Below are positions 7,287 through 13,069 of a DNA stretch of 13,069 nt, piece after piece (the first letter of the stretch is position 1; each line of letters starts with the position of its first letter). Source of the stretch: Desulfamplus sp. (lineage in GTDB: Bacteria > Desulfobacterota > Desulfobacteria > Desulfobacterales > Desulfobacteraceae); the NCBI GenBank assembly GCA_015233755.1, contig JADFXA010000038.1, positions 1 to 13,069 of the forward strand, written 5' to 3'. The notes beneath the pieces were generated by a model. It made no database searches and had not been told where the DNA came from. It worked only from the letters and a program-made list of their open reading frames with translations. Position numbers and translations under genes: made by a program.

Positions 7287-8534
7287 ATGTCAGATACAAA
7301 CCACTCATCAACAGAGTATAGTTTTAGGATTAAAGATTCTCTTCTTGGTGCACAGATGCTTTTTGTAGCATTTGGAGCTTTAGTCCTTGTCCCACTTCTA
7401 ACAGGGCTTGATCCCAATGTTGCTCTTTTTACAGCAGGAGCTGGAACACTTATCTTTCAGGTGATTACTAAAGGTAAAGTCCCAGTTTTTCTTGCATCAT
7501 CTTTTGCCTTTATTCCTCCAATGATTTATGGAGTCAAAACTTGGGGTATTCCCGGAACCTTGTGCGGATTATGTGCTTCAGGTATTGTTTATGTAATTTT
7601 AAGCTTTTTAATAAGATGGCAAGGCAGTGGTGTTGTCAAGAAGGTTTTACCTCCTGTAGTTACTGGACCTGTTATTATGGTTATTGGACTTATATTATCA
7701 CCAGTTGCGGTTCACATGGCTATGGGAAAAACAGGTGATGGTTCGGCAGTTCTTTTTCCTGAAAAAATTGCAATGACAATATCTTTGGTCTCTCTTGCAG
7801 CAACTATCATTTCATTTATTTTTGGTAAGGGAATCATAAAGTTGATTCCAATACTTTGTGGGGTAGTAACAGGATATATTTTATCCCTTATCTTTGGAAT
7901 TGTGGATTTTTCTATGGTTGCAAAGGCTTCGTGGTTTGATATGCCAAATTTTATTCTTCCTGAATGGAATGCACAGGCTGTTTTTTATATTCTCCCGATT
8001 GCAATCGCACCAGCTATTGAGCATGTTGGTGATGTTCTTGCCATTGGAGGTGTTACTGGAAAAGATTATGTCAAAGACCCAGGACTTGAAAACACAATTT
8101 TAGGAGATGGTCTTGCAAGCTCATTTGCAGCTTTTTTGGGAGGCCCTCCTAATACTACTTACTCGGAAGTTACAGGCGCAGTTGCCTTGACACGTGTCTT
8201 CAATCCAGCAATTATGACATGGGCAGCACTTACCGCTATAGTTCTTGCATTTATTGGAAAACTTGGAGCATTTCTTCAAAGTATTCCAACCCCTGTTATG
8301 GGCGGTATAATGTTGCTGCTTTTTGGTGCAATCATGGTAGTTGGGCTAAATATTCTTGCTCAATCAGGAGAAGATTTGACCAAACCAAGAAACCTTACTA
8401 TTGTTGCTCTAATTTTAGTTTTTGGTATAGGCGGTATGAGTTTTTCTGCTGGCGAGTTTACGCTCCAAGGTATTGGACTTGCTGGTATTTTAGGTGTTGC
8501 TATGAATCTTATTTTGCCAAAAGAGAAGGTGTAG
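7287..8534 (+). CDS. uraA: Uracil:proton symporter (NCS2 family, UraA-type)
   Basis: 415 residues, an inner-membrane nucleobase transporter of about 14 helices that imports uracil with protons. Key NCS2 features are present: GLDPNVALFTAGAGTLIFQ near 40-58, AIEHVGD with Glu245, and GGPPNTTYSEVTGAV with Glu294. These glutamates fall where E. coli UraA has its two substrate/proton-binding glutamates (Glu241 and Glu290). The ATG at 7287 is preceded by AAGGA at 7272-7276, a somewhat long 10-base spacing. It lies directly downstream of upp, so imported uracil can be trapped at once as UMP. Specificity for uracil rather than xanthine or uric acid rests on this neighbour and on closer resemblance to UraA/PyrP than to the xanthine subfamily. 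An inverted-repeat cluster with a terminator follows. Confidence 0.96.
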   Translation: MSDTNHSSTEYSFRIKDSLLGAQMLFVAFGALVLVPLLTGLDPNVALFTAGAGTLIFQVITKGKVPVFLASSFAFIPPMIYGVKTWGIPGTLCGLCASGIVYVILSFLIRWQGSGVVKKVLPPVVTGPVIMVIGLILSPVAVHMAMGKTGDGSAVLFPEKIAMTISLVSLAATIISFIFGKGIIKLIPILCGVVTGYILSLIFGIVDFSMVAKASWFDMPNFILPEWNAQAVFYILPIAIAPAIEHVGDVLAIGGVTGKDYVKDPGLENTILGDGLASSFAAFLGGPPNTTYSEVTGAVALTRVFNPAIMTWAALTAIVLAFIGKLGAFLQSIPTPVMGGIMLLLFGAIMVVGLNILAQSGEDLTKPRNLTIVALILVFGIGGMSFSAGEFTLQGIGLAGILGVAMNLILPKEKV

Positions 8535-8559
8535 CTTTGAGTTTGTCAAAGTATACTTT
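8535..8559. repeat. Overlapping short palindromes after the permease
   Basis: CTTTGA (8535-8540) and TCAAAG (8546-8551) form an inverted repeat around GTTTG, directly after the permease stop codon. It overlaps AAAGTATACTTT (8548-8559), a perfect 12-bp palindrome. The first is similar to the TTGAGC-TTGTCAA type of palindrome seen as a REP-like element in many genomes, but this copy is short and not conclusive. Confidence 0.4.
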
Positions 8560-8591
8560 ACACGGTCTTAATTTGAGCTTTTATTTTTATC

Positions 8592-8613
8592 GCCCTGAGC
8601 TAAAGCTCTGGGC
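8592..8613. repeat. Inverted repeat (GCCC-GAGC / GCTC-GGGC)
   Basis: GCCCTGAGC and GCTCTGGGC pair over a TAAA loop with one central T-T mismatch. No T-run follows, so termination is doubtful. It is the second of four structures in the 194-base gap between the permease and nrdG. Confidence 0.45.
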
Positions 8614-8624
8614 TAACTTTATGT

Positions 8625-8650
8625 AGGTCCTCTTAAGAGGACTTCTTTTT
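8625..8650 (+). terminator. Rho-independent terminator of the upp-uraA unit
   Basis: A perfect palindrome, GTCCTCTTAAGAGGAC (8627-8642), extends by a G-U and an A-T pair on its outer side and is followed by TCTTTTT. On the plus strand this is a good intrinsic terminator, about 90 bases past the permease stop codon. Confidence 0.8.
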
Positions 8651-8659
8651 ATAATATAA

Positions 8660-8690
8660 CTTAGCCGAGGGTTTTAACCCTACGGCGAAG
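8660..8690. terminator. Strong imperfect hairpin between converging genes
   Basis: CTT-A-GCCGAGGGTT (8660-8673) pairs with AACCCT-A-CGGC-G-AAG over a two-base loop, with one bulged A and one A-G mismatch. It lies between the convergent permease and nrdG genes and may act on the nrdG-side transcript or as a transcript-end stabiliser. T-runs are poor on both sides, so terminator function is uncertain. Confidence 0.45.
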
Positions 8691-8728
8691 AACTGAATAA
8701 AAACTAAATTTATGACCTTTATAGTATA

Positions 8729-9544
8729 TTATCTAATCAAACACTCTTGAACATAAGGTTGAACTATTAGTTTAATATGAGCAAGCTCATCATCGTTTAG
8801 AAAAGGGTCAGGGTAGGGGTTGTTTTTTTTGAAAAATAGAGGGTTAAACATTTTGACATTTTTTGAACAGTGCTGAAGTACATATTTTGATGCACCTTTT
8901 ATCATTTCTCCGATTTCAGGCATGATTTCGGGGGTGATAAAAGGTTTTACACAGGTTGTTCTAAACTCGTATGCTGGAGAGTGTTTAATTATCAACTTTA
9001 TGCTTTTGAGTATTAAAGAAAAATTCAAAGTTTTATTTAATACGTTTTTATTTGAATCTTTATAATTTTTAATACCTATCTGCTCAGATGCTCCTATTAA
9101 ATATTTATAGCCTTCCTTATTGCTCTTTATATCCATCGCAATAAAATCAACAAGCTCTCGTTTAATAAGGTTTTCAATTACATCAGGTTTGCTTCCGTTA
9201 GTATCTACTTTAACCTTAAACCCCATATTTTTTAGTTTAAAGCAAAATGATTCAAGAGCTGGCTGCAGCGTAGGCTCTCCTCCCGTGATTGCAACACCAT
9301 CTATCAATCCTTTTCTCTTTTTAAGAAAGGCTAATATTTCCGATTCATCAATTAACTTAGGATTGTTAGGCAAAATTGCATTTTTAGAGGCTATGGAAGC
9401 GTCAAATATTGGTAAGAGTATAAGGCTTGGATTATGGCAATAAGGGCACCTGAAGTTACAACCTTGGGTAAAAACAAGTGAAGCGACAACCCCAGGAAAA
9501 TCAATTAGTGTGTTTTTTTGAAATCCTCCGATTTTAAGGCTCAT
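8729..9544 (-). CDS. nrdG: Anaerobic ribonucleotide reductase activating enzyme (radical SAM)
   Basis: 271 residues. It uses a [4Fe-4S] cluster and S-adenosylmethionine to install the glycyl radical on NrdD under anaerobic conditions. The radical-SAM motif CNFRCPYC (Cys29, Cys33, Cys36) follows GGFQKNTLIDFPG and FTQGC, both typical of NrdG. The SAM-binding TGGEPTL is at 87-93, followed by the strand VKVDTNGS. The protein is longer than the roughly 230 residues of related NrdG proteins. Extra Lys/Asn-rich or low-complexity stretches lie at about 44-64 and 150-172, probably surface loops. The ATG (complement of 9542-9544) is preceded by GAGGTG at 9548-9553. It lies 110 bases downstream of nrdD on the same strand with no clear terminator between, so it is most likely co-transcribed from the nrdD promoter. 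Confidence 0.95.
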   Translation of the reverse strand: MSLKIGGFQKNTLIDFPGVVASLVFTQGCNFRCPYCHNPSLILLPIFDASIASKNAILPNNPKLIDESEILAFLKKRKGLIDGVAITGGEPTLQPALESFCFKLKNMGFKVKVDTNGSKPDVIENLIKRELVDFIAMDIKSNKEGYKYLIGASEQIGIKNYKDSNKNVLNKTLNFSLILKSIKLIIKHSPAYEFRTTCVKPFITPEIMPEIGEMIKGASKYVLQHCSKNVKMFNPLFFKKNNPYPDPFLNDDELAHIKLIVQPYVQECLIR

Positions 9545-9654
9545 TTACACCTCTTTTGCTCATAAAACGGAGGATTGTTAGATTTTATTAATAACGATAT
9601 AATATTCAATATAGGTGGAGTAATTAAGAAATTAATGGGATCAATATCTAAATT

Positions 9655-11748
9655 TTAAGATGCAACTTTAAAGGTTTTACGCATACAAAACTCTGTCTGT
9701 TTGCCGTTATTCCACTGTTTAACAGGTCGTAAATAGCCCACAACCCTTGAATATACTTCTGTCTCTTCACCACAGTTAGGGCAAAATTCTGCCTCGCCTG
9801 AAATGTAACCGTGTGAAGGGCATACACTAAATGTTGGAGTAATTGTAAAGTATGGCAATTTGTAGTTTGTAGCCACTTTTTTAACAACATTTTTAACAAT
9901 TTGAGAATCAGCCACTTGTTCTCCAAGGAAAAGATGAAGTACCGTTCCGCCAGTATATTTTGTCTGCAACTTGTCTTGAAGTTCTAATGCCTCAAAAATA
10001 TCATCAGTATAGTTGACTGGTAGATGAGTTGAGTTTGTGTAAAAAGGTGCCTTACCGTCTTTATACTCTGACTCATTAGCACATATAATTTCAGGATAAC
10101 GTTGTTTATCCATCATAGCAAAACGATAAGTCGTTCCCTCTCCTGGTGTTGCCTCAAGGTTAAACATCTCGCCCGTCTCTTCCTGAATTATCTCCATTCT
10201 TCTACGAATATGATCCATCACTTTAAGAGCAAATGTTCTACCTTTTTCTGATGCAATTCCTTCACCCATAAAGTTAATACATGCCTCGTGCATACCAAGA
10301 ACACCAATAGTTGAAAAATGATTTCTCCAGTAACAGTCAGAGTGTTCTTTAATTTTTCTTAAGTAGAATTTTGAGTATGGGTAGAGATTTCCGTTTGTAA
10401 ATTTTTCCAATACCTTTCTTTTAATGATAAGTGAATCAGCAGCAATTTTTATGAGATTATCAAGTTGTGTAATAAAATCTTGTTCATTCTTAGCAAGATA
10501 TCCAACACGAGGCATATTTATTGTTACAACACCAATAGAGCCAGTAAGAGGATTTGCACCAAATAATCCGCCACCACGTTTTTGAAGTTGGCGATTATCT
10601 AACCTGAGACGACAGCACATAGAGCGAGCATCATCAGGCGACATATCTGAGTTTACAAAATTAGAAAAATATGGAATTCCATATTTGCCTGTCATTTTCC
10701 AGACACTTTCAAGGTTTGGATTATCCCAGTCAAAATCTTCTGTTATGTTGTATGTAGGAATAGGAAATGTAAAGACTCTGCCTTTGGCATCGCCTTCCAT
10801 CATAACTTCAGCAAATGCCTTGTTGATTAGGTCCATCTCTTTTTGAAAATCAGAGTATGTCTCTTCTCTATATTGCCCTCCTATAATTACTGGCGAATCC
10901 TTCAAAATAGAGGGGACATTTAGATCCATTGTAATGTTGGTAAAAGGTGTCTGAAATCCAACCCTTGTAGGAATATTGATATTAAAGACAAACTCTTGAA
11001 GAGCCTGTTTTACCTCTTTGTATCCAAGTTTATCTTCCCTTACAAATGGAGCAAGAAGAGTGTCAAAATTTGACATTGCTTGAGCTCCAGCAGCTTCCCC
11101 CTGTAGAGTGTAAAAAAAGTTTACCATCTGCCCCAATGCAGTTCTAAAGTGGCGAGGCGGAGAGCTTTCAACCTTTCCAGCAACCCCTTTGAATCCTTCC
11201 ATCAAAAGATCTTGCAAATCCCAGCCAACGCAATAAACAGAAAGAAGACTTAAGTCGTGTATATGTATATCTCCTCTGTTATGAGAGTGTCTTACCTCAG
11301 GAGGATAGATGCAATTTAACCAGTATTCGGCGGTTATATCCGATGAGATGTAATTATTCAGACCTTGGAGTGAGTAACTCATATTGCTGTTTTCCTTCAC
11401 TTTCCAATCCATCTTACGGATATAGCTATCCATCAATTCAACATGTTCACGTATGGTAATCTTTCTTATTTGGTTGTGTTGTTCTCGGTAAATAATGTAT
11501 GCTTTGGCAGTTTTATAAAAAGGAGAATCAAGGAGTACACGCTCCACAATATCTTGTATCTCTTCAACATCTGGACAATTTCCAAGACGGAGTTCTCTTG
11601 CAAGAGTTAGAACTTTAAGTGTAAGTTTCTTTGCCTCTCGTTCGTCAAATTCTCCTGTTGCTTCACCAGCTTTTGCTATGGCATCGCTAATTTTAGAGGA
11701 GTCAAAATCACTAACCCTTCCATCTCTTTTTTTTATCTTTTCAAACAT
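9655..11748 (-). CDS. nrdD: Anaerobic (class III) ribonucleoside-triphosphate reductase
   Basis: 697 residues, full length. It reduces ribonucleoside triphosphates to dNTPs by glycyl-radical chemistry and is inactivated by oxygen. One ATP-cone allosteric domain covers residues 3-95. The catalytic barrel follows, with YCVGWDLQDLL (Cys173) and SMCCRLRLD (Cys378-379) supplying likely active-site cysteines, and RGGGLFGANPLTGSIGVV nearby at 391-408. A C-terminal zinc-site region (Cys643, His646, Cys656, Cys659) leads to the radical-loop motif RVVGYLRPV, with Gly671 as the expected radical site; WNNGKQTEF follows. The ATG at 11748 has GAGGTG just upstream. nrdG is downstream. Regulation is visible: a sigma70-type promoter overlain by two NrdR-like boxes lies about 200 bases upstream, leaving a leader of about 190 bases. 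Whether the reductant is formate or a thioredoxin-type protein cannot be settled by eye. Confidence 0.98.
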   Translation of the reverse strand: MFEKIKKRDGRVSDFDSSKISDAIAKAGEATGEFDEREAKKLTLKVLTLARELRLGNCPDVEEIQDIVERVLLDSPFYKTAKAYIIYREQHNQIRKITIREHVELMDSYIRKMDWKVKENSNMSYSLQGLNNYISSDITAEYWLNCIYPPEVRHSHNRGDIHIHDLSLLSVYCVGWDLQDLLMEGFKGVAGKVESSPPRHFRTALGQMVNFFYTLQGEAAGAQAMSNFDTLLAPFVREDKLGYKEVKQALQEFVFNINIPTRVGFQTPFTNITMDLNVPSILKDSPVIIGGQYREETYSDFQKEMDLINKAFAEVMMEGDAKGRVFTFPIPTYNITEDFDWDNPNLESVWKMTGKYGIPYFSNFVNSDMSPDDARSMCCRLRLDNRQLQKRGGGLFGANPLTGSIGVVTINMPRVGYLAKNEQDFITQLDNLIKIAADSLIIKRKVLEKFTNGNLYPYSKFYLRKIKEHSDCYWRNHFSTIGVLGMHEACINFMGEGIASEKGRTFALKVMDHIRRRMEIIQEETGEMFNLEATPGEGTTYRFAMMDKQRYPEIICANESEYKDGKAPFYTNSTHLPVNYTDDIFEALELQDKLQTKYTGGTVLHLFLGEQVADSQIVKNVVKKVATNYKLPYFTITPTFSVCPSHGYISGEAEFCPNCGEETEVYSRVVGYLRPVKQWNNGKQTEFCMRKTFKVAS

Positions 11749-11811
11749 CGATACACCTCTTTAAATAGAAGCTACACTTGAAATAGACGCACTATTATAT
11801 TATTTAATGCT

Positions 11812-11841
11812 TACAAAAATATTTCAAGAACTCTTTTTGTA
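11812..11841. repeat. 8-bp perfect inverted repeat in the nrdD leader
   Basis: TACAAAAA (11812-11819) and TTTTTGTA (11834-11841) form a perfect inverted repeat with a 14-base spacer, 64-93 bases before the nrdD start codon. It could be a protein-binding site or a weak RNA stem; AT-rich composition raises the chance of coincidence. Confidence 0.35.
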
Positions 11842-11876
11842 GTGCTAATTGTTATTATTTGTTTAATTTGAGTTTC

Positions 11877-11907
11877 TGGCTATAATATAAAAATATTAGC
11901 CATTTTT
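11877..11907. repeat. AT-rich hairpin in the nrdD leader
   Basis: TGGCTA (11877-11882) pairs with TAGCCA (11897-11902). ATAT/ATAT pairing inside it leaves a two-base bulge. On the plus strand a T5 run (11903-11907) follows, giving a weak terminator-like shape, though no plus-strand gene is seen to end here. On the minus strand it lies within the predicted nrdD leader transcript. Confidence 0.35.
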
Positions 11908-11947
11908 ATGAAGCAACCGGTTATCTCAATAATGGCGAGTAATAATG

Positions 11948-11976
11948 ACAATAATCAATATGTAGTTCTATGTCAA
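11948..11976 (-). promoter_or_regulatory. Sigma70-type promoter for nrdD-nrdG
   Basis: On the minus strand, TTGACA (11976-11971), a 17-base spacer and TATTGT (11953-11948) give a perfect -35, optimal spacing and a 4/6 -10. Transcription would begin near 11941, about 190 bases before the nrdD start. The overlap with NrdR-like boxes supports its identity. Confidence 0.7.
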
Positions 11977-11999
11977 GCTAAAATTTCGATATATTGTGT
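11953..11999. promoter_or_regulatory. Candidate NrdR operator (two boxes, centres 31 bp apart)
   Basis: Box 1 at 11984-11999 reads ACACAATATATCGAAA on the nrdD strand, 12 of 16 matches to the NrdR box ACACWATATATWGTGT. Box 2 at 11953-11968 reads GAACTACATATTGATT, 11 of 16. Their centres are 31 bp apart, three helical turns, as in known NrdR operators. Box 2 fills the -35/-10 spacer of the nrdD promoter and box 1 lies just upstream of the -35. NrdR is the ATP/dATP-sensing repressor of ribonucleotide reductase genes; its own gene is not in this window. Confidence 0.7.
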
Positions 12000-12040
12000 T
12001 AAAATATGTAAGTTGATGTGAAACAGAACCAATAAAAAAC

Positions 12041-12316
12041 GTGAAAACAGAGGAAATTATAGAGAATATGGAACTTGATAACACTAATTTTTGCAGACGA
12101 ATTATTATGCCTTGGTATGAATCGTATCTCGTATCTTTGTTGCTCGTTTTATGGTCAATATCTATATTTATTTTTGCAACTATAGGTTTTAAAATTGCTA
12201 TTTCAACAGAAGGTTTTCATAAATATCTATGGTTTCCATTAGTGCTTGCTGGCTTATCTTTTGTTATTATAATTAGCGTTTTATTCCGTATAATTAAGCG
12301 TAGTATCAAAAGTTGA
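12041..12316 (+). CDS. Small two-helix membrane protein, unknown function
   Basis: 91 residues from GTG 12041, divergent from nrdD. A charged N-terminus (about residues 1-22) precedes two clear hydrophobic helices, roughly 28-50 (rich in L, V, I, F and S) and 64-84, joined by a short polar loop. The C-terminus RIIKRSIKS is basic and probably cytoplasmic. The start is uncertain: GTG 12041 has no Shine-Dalgarno. ATG 12068 has AGAGGA at 12049-12054, rather far away, and ATG 12107 would give a protein starting MPWYESYL. I do not recognise a family. The NrdR-like boxes end 42 bases before the GTG, so this gene could share regulation with nrdD, but no good plus-strand promoter is seen. It converges on the Nudix gene with an 11-base gap. 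Coding status is likely but not certain. Confidence 0.6.
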   Translation: MKTEEIIENMELDNTNFCRRIIMPWYESYLVSLLLVLWSISIFIFATIGFKIAISTEGFHKYLWFPLVLAGLSFVIIISVLFRIIKRSIKS

Positions 12317-12327
12317 TGCAATATTAA

Positions 12328-13023
12328 TTAATTAACAAAATGACAATCTAAAGTAGTATTAGATATAATAATTTCCATAAGATGATGGATAATCTTAGCA
12401 GTTACCCCCCATATAACAACATTTTGGTATGGGTAGGTAAGCTCATAAAGAGTTGGTAGTCTGCCAATAAAATTCTTCGATTTATGAACCTCAATTAGAT
12501 GTTTTAAAGGTATTTTAAAAACTCTCGCAATTTCCGATTTATCAAATACAATATTTTTAAAATTAAAATCAATATCTCCTATTTTCTTCCAAATTCCTAA
12601 AAATGCTTCGATATCTTTACTATTAATGGTCTGAAAATGTCCAATTGAACCAATAAGCTCAACCTCTTCTGATGGTATTCCCATCTCCTCTCTAAGCTCT
12701 CTTAATGCTGTTGTCTCACGGTTTAAGTCTTCCGGATCGCAGTTGCCACCCGGAAATGCCATCTGATTTCTCCATGGATACCCCTCTATATCAGCCTTTT
12801 GAATTAAAATTAGAGATGTATCCTCTTCAGGAGTAAAAAGAGCCATAACGCTTGTTGGTTTAAACAAATTACTATCCGGAGCTTCTGGATGATAAGCCTC
12901 TTTTACTACTTTGGTAAGAAACTTATAGCAGCCACTATTTGTTGATAAATTATTTTCTAATAACACTTTGTTTGATAAAGTAGTACCTAATAACACCTTG
13001 TTATATCCCCATATTGTTAACAA
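12328..13023 (-). CDS. Nudix hydrolase, CoA-pyrophosphatase type (NudL-like)
   Basis: Up to 231 residues. Likely cleaves CoA or acyl-CoA to 3',5'-ADP and phosphopantetheine, needing Mg2+ or Mn2+. The CoA-type signature before the Nudix box is present: LILIQKADIEGYPWRN then QMAFPGG (87-93). The box continues with PEDLN and TALRELREEMGI (105-116), where REL-REE supplies the metal-binding glutamates. The C-terminal VIWGVTAKIIHHL is also typical of this subgroup. The start is uncertain. An in-frame stop directly precedes TTG 13023, no Shine-Dalgarno is evident, and the next candidates are GTG 12996 and GTG 12966. Starting at 12966 would place FPGG near residue 71, close to E. coli NudL. The extra N-terminus consists largely of a 10-residue tandem repeat. 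Hydrolysis of CoA rather than another nucleotide is inferred from family. Confidence 0.9.
   Translation of the reverse strand: MLTIWGYNKVLLGTTLSNKVLLENNLSTNSGCYKFLTKVVKEAYHPEAPDSNLFKPTSVMALFTPEEDTSLILIQKADIEGYPWRNQMAFPGGNCDPEDLNRETTALRELREEMGIPSEEVELIGSIGHFQTINSKDIEAFLGIWKKIGDIDFNFKNIVFDKSEIARVFKIPLKHLIEVHKSKNFIGRLPTLYELTYPYQNVVIWGVTAKIIHHLMEIIISNTTLDCHFVN
12943..13002. repeat. 30-bp tandem duplication at the Nudix N-terminus
   Basis: Two adjacent 30-bp units (12943-12972 and 12973-13002) agree at about 25 of 30 positions. Each contains CTAATAACAC-Y-TTGTT. In the Nudix frame they encode NKVLLGTTLS followed by NKVLLENNLS. Because 30 is a multiple of three, the duplication keeps the reading frame. 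Confidence 0.8.
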
Positions 13024-13069
13024 TTAATAATTTAAAGATAGAAATTGATTCAATGTCATATACTAATCT

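Noticed and set aside
8219..8626. 135-codon plus-strand frame overlapping the permease end
   Set aside because: It is a shifted reading of the uraA sequence; its Trp/Tyr/Cys-rich translation has no recognisable family.
9545..9654. Separate promoter for nrdG in the nrdD-nrdG gap
   Set aside because: The gap is AT-rich, so -10-like hexamers are expected by chance, and no paired -35 at good spacing was found; co-transcription is simpler.
12317..12327. Terminator between the small membrane protein and the Nudix gene
   Set aside because: Only 11 bases of AT-rich sequence separate the stops, with no stem; any terminator would have to lie inside a gene.
1..13069. CRISPR array, tRNA/rRNA, transposase, toxin-antitoxin or phage-defence genes
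   Set aside because: I saw no evenly spaced repeats, cloverleaf, terminal inverted repeats with a transposase, or defence-gene motifs on either strand.

Overview
The window is AT-rich, densely packed bacterial DNA. It holds ten genes: a 5'-truncated gene at the left edge and nine that look complete, apart from an uncertain start in the last one. An oxygen-sensitive class III ribonucleotide reductase (NrdD/NrdG), a CoA-transferase-family protein fused to an acetyltransferase, and a GGEEF diguanylate cyclase suggest an anaerobic or facultative Gram-negative bacterium. A Desulfobacterota-like lineage is my guess, from gene content only. I see no rRNA, tRNA, CRISPR, transposase or phage gene, and base use looks even, so this reads as ordinary chromosome rather than an island.

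Layout, left half (+ strand): (1) the C-terminal part of a diguanylate cyclase, then a good rho-independent terminator; (2) a CoA-transferase/GNAT fusion whose expected catalytic Glu is Gln; (3) a CPA2-type cation/proton antiporter with a C-terminal PTS EIIA domain; (4) a TerC-family membrane protein; (5) an unrecognised 314-residue protein with no Cys or Trp; (6) upp and (7) a uracil permease, a pyrimidine-salvage pair. Genes 2 to 4 are closely spaced and may be co-transcribed. A cluster of four inverted repeats, one a convincing terminator, follows the permease.

Right half: nrdD and then nrdG run on the minus strand, so they converge on the permease. Upstream of nrdD is a sigma70-type promoter (TTGACA, 17-nt spacer, TATTGT). 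Two NrdR-like 16-bp boxes overlie it with centres exactly 31 bp apart, the classic NrdR operator geometry. Divergent from nrdD is a 91-residue protein with two predicted membrane helices. It converges on a minus-strand CoA-pyrophosphatase-type Nudix hydrolase whose N-terminus carries a 10-residue tandem repeat.

Functionally the window combines nucleotide supply (uracil uptake and salvage, anaerobic dNTP synthesis), CoA/acyl-CoA handling (CoA-transferase-GNAT, Nudix) and ion homeostasis (antiporter, TerC). I found no clear new multi-gene system. The points most worth testing are the altered CoA-transferase active site in the GNAT fusion, the NrdR operator, and the unrecognised 314-residue protein.
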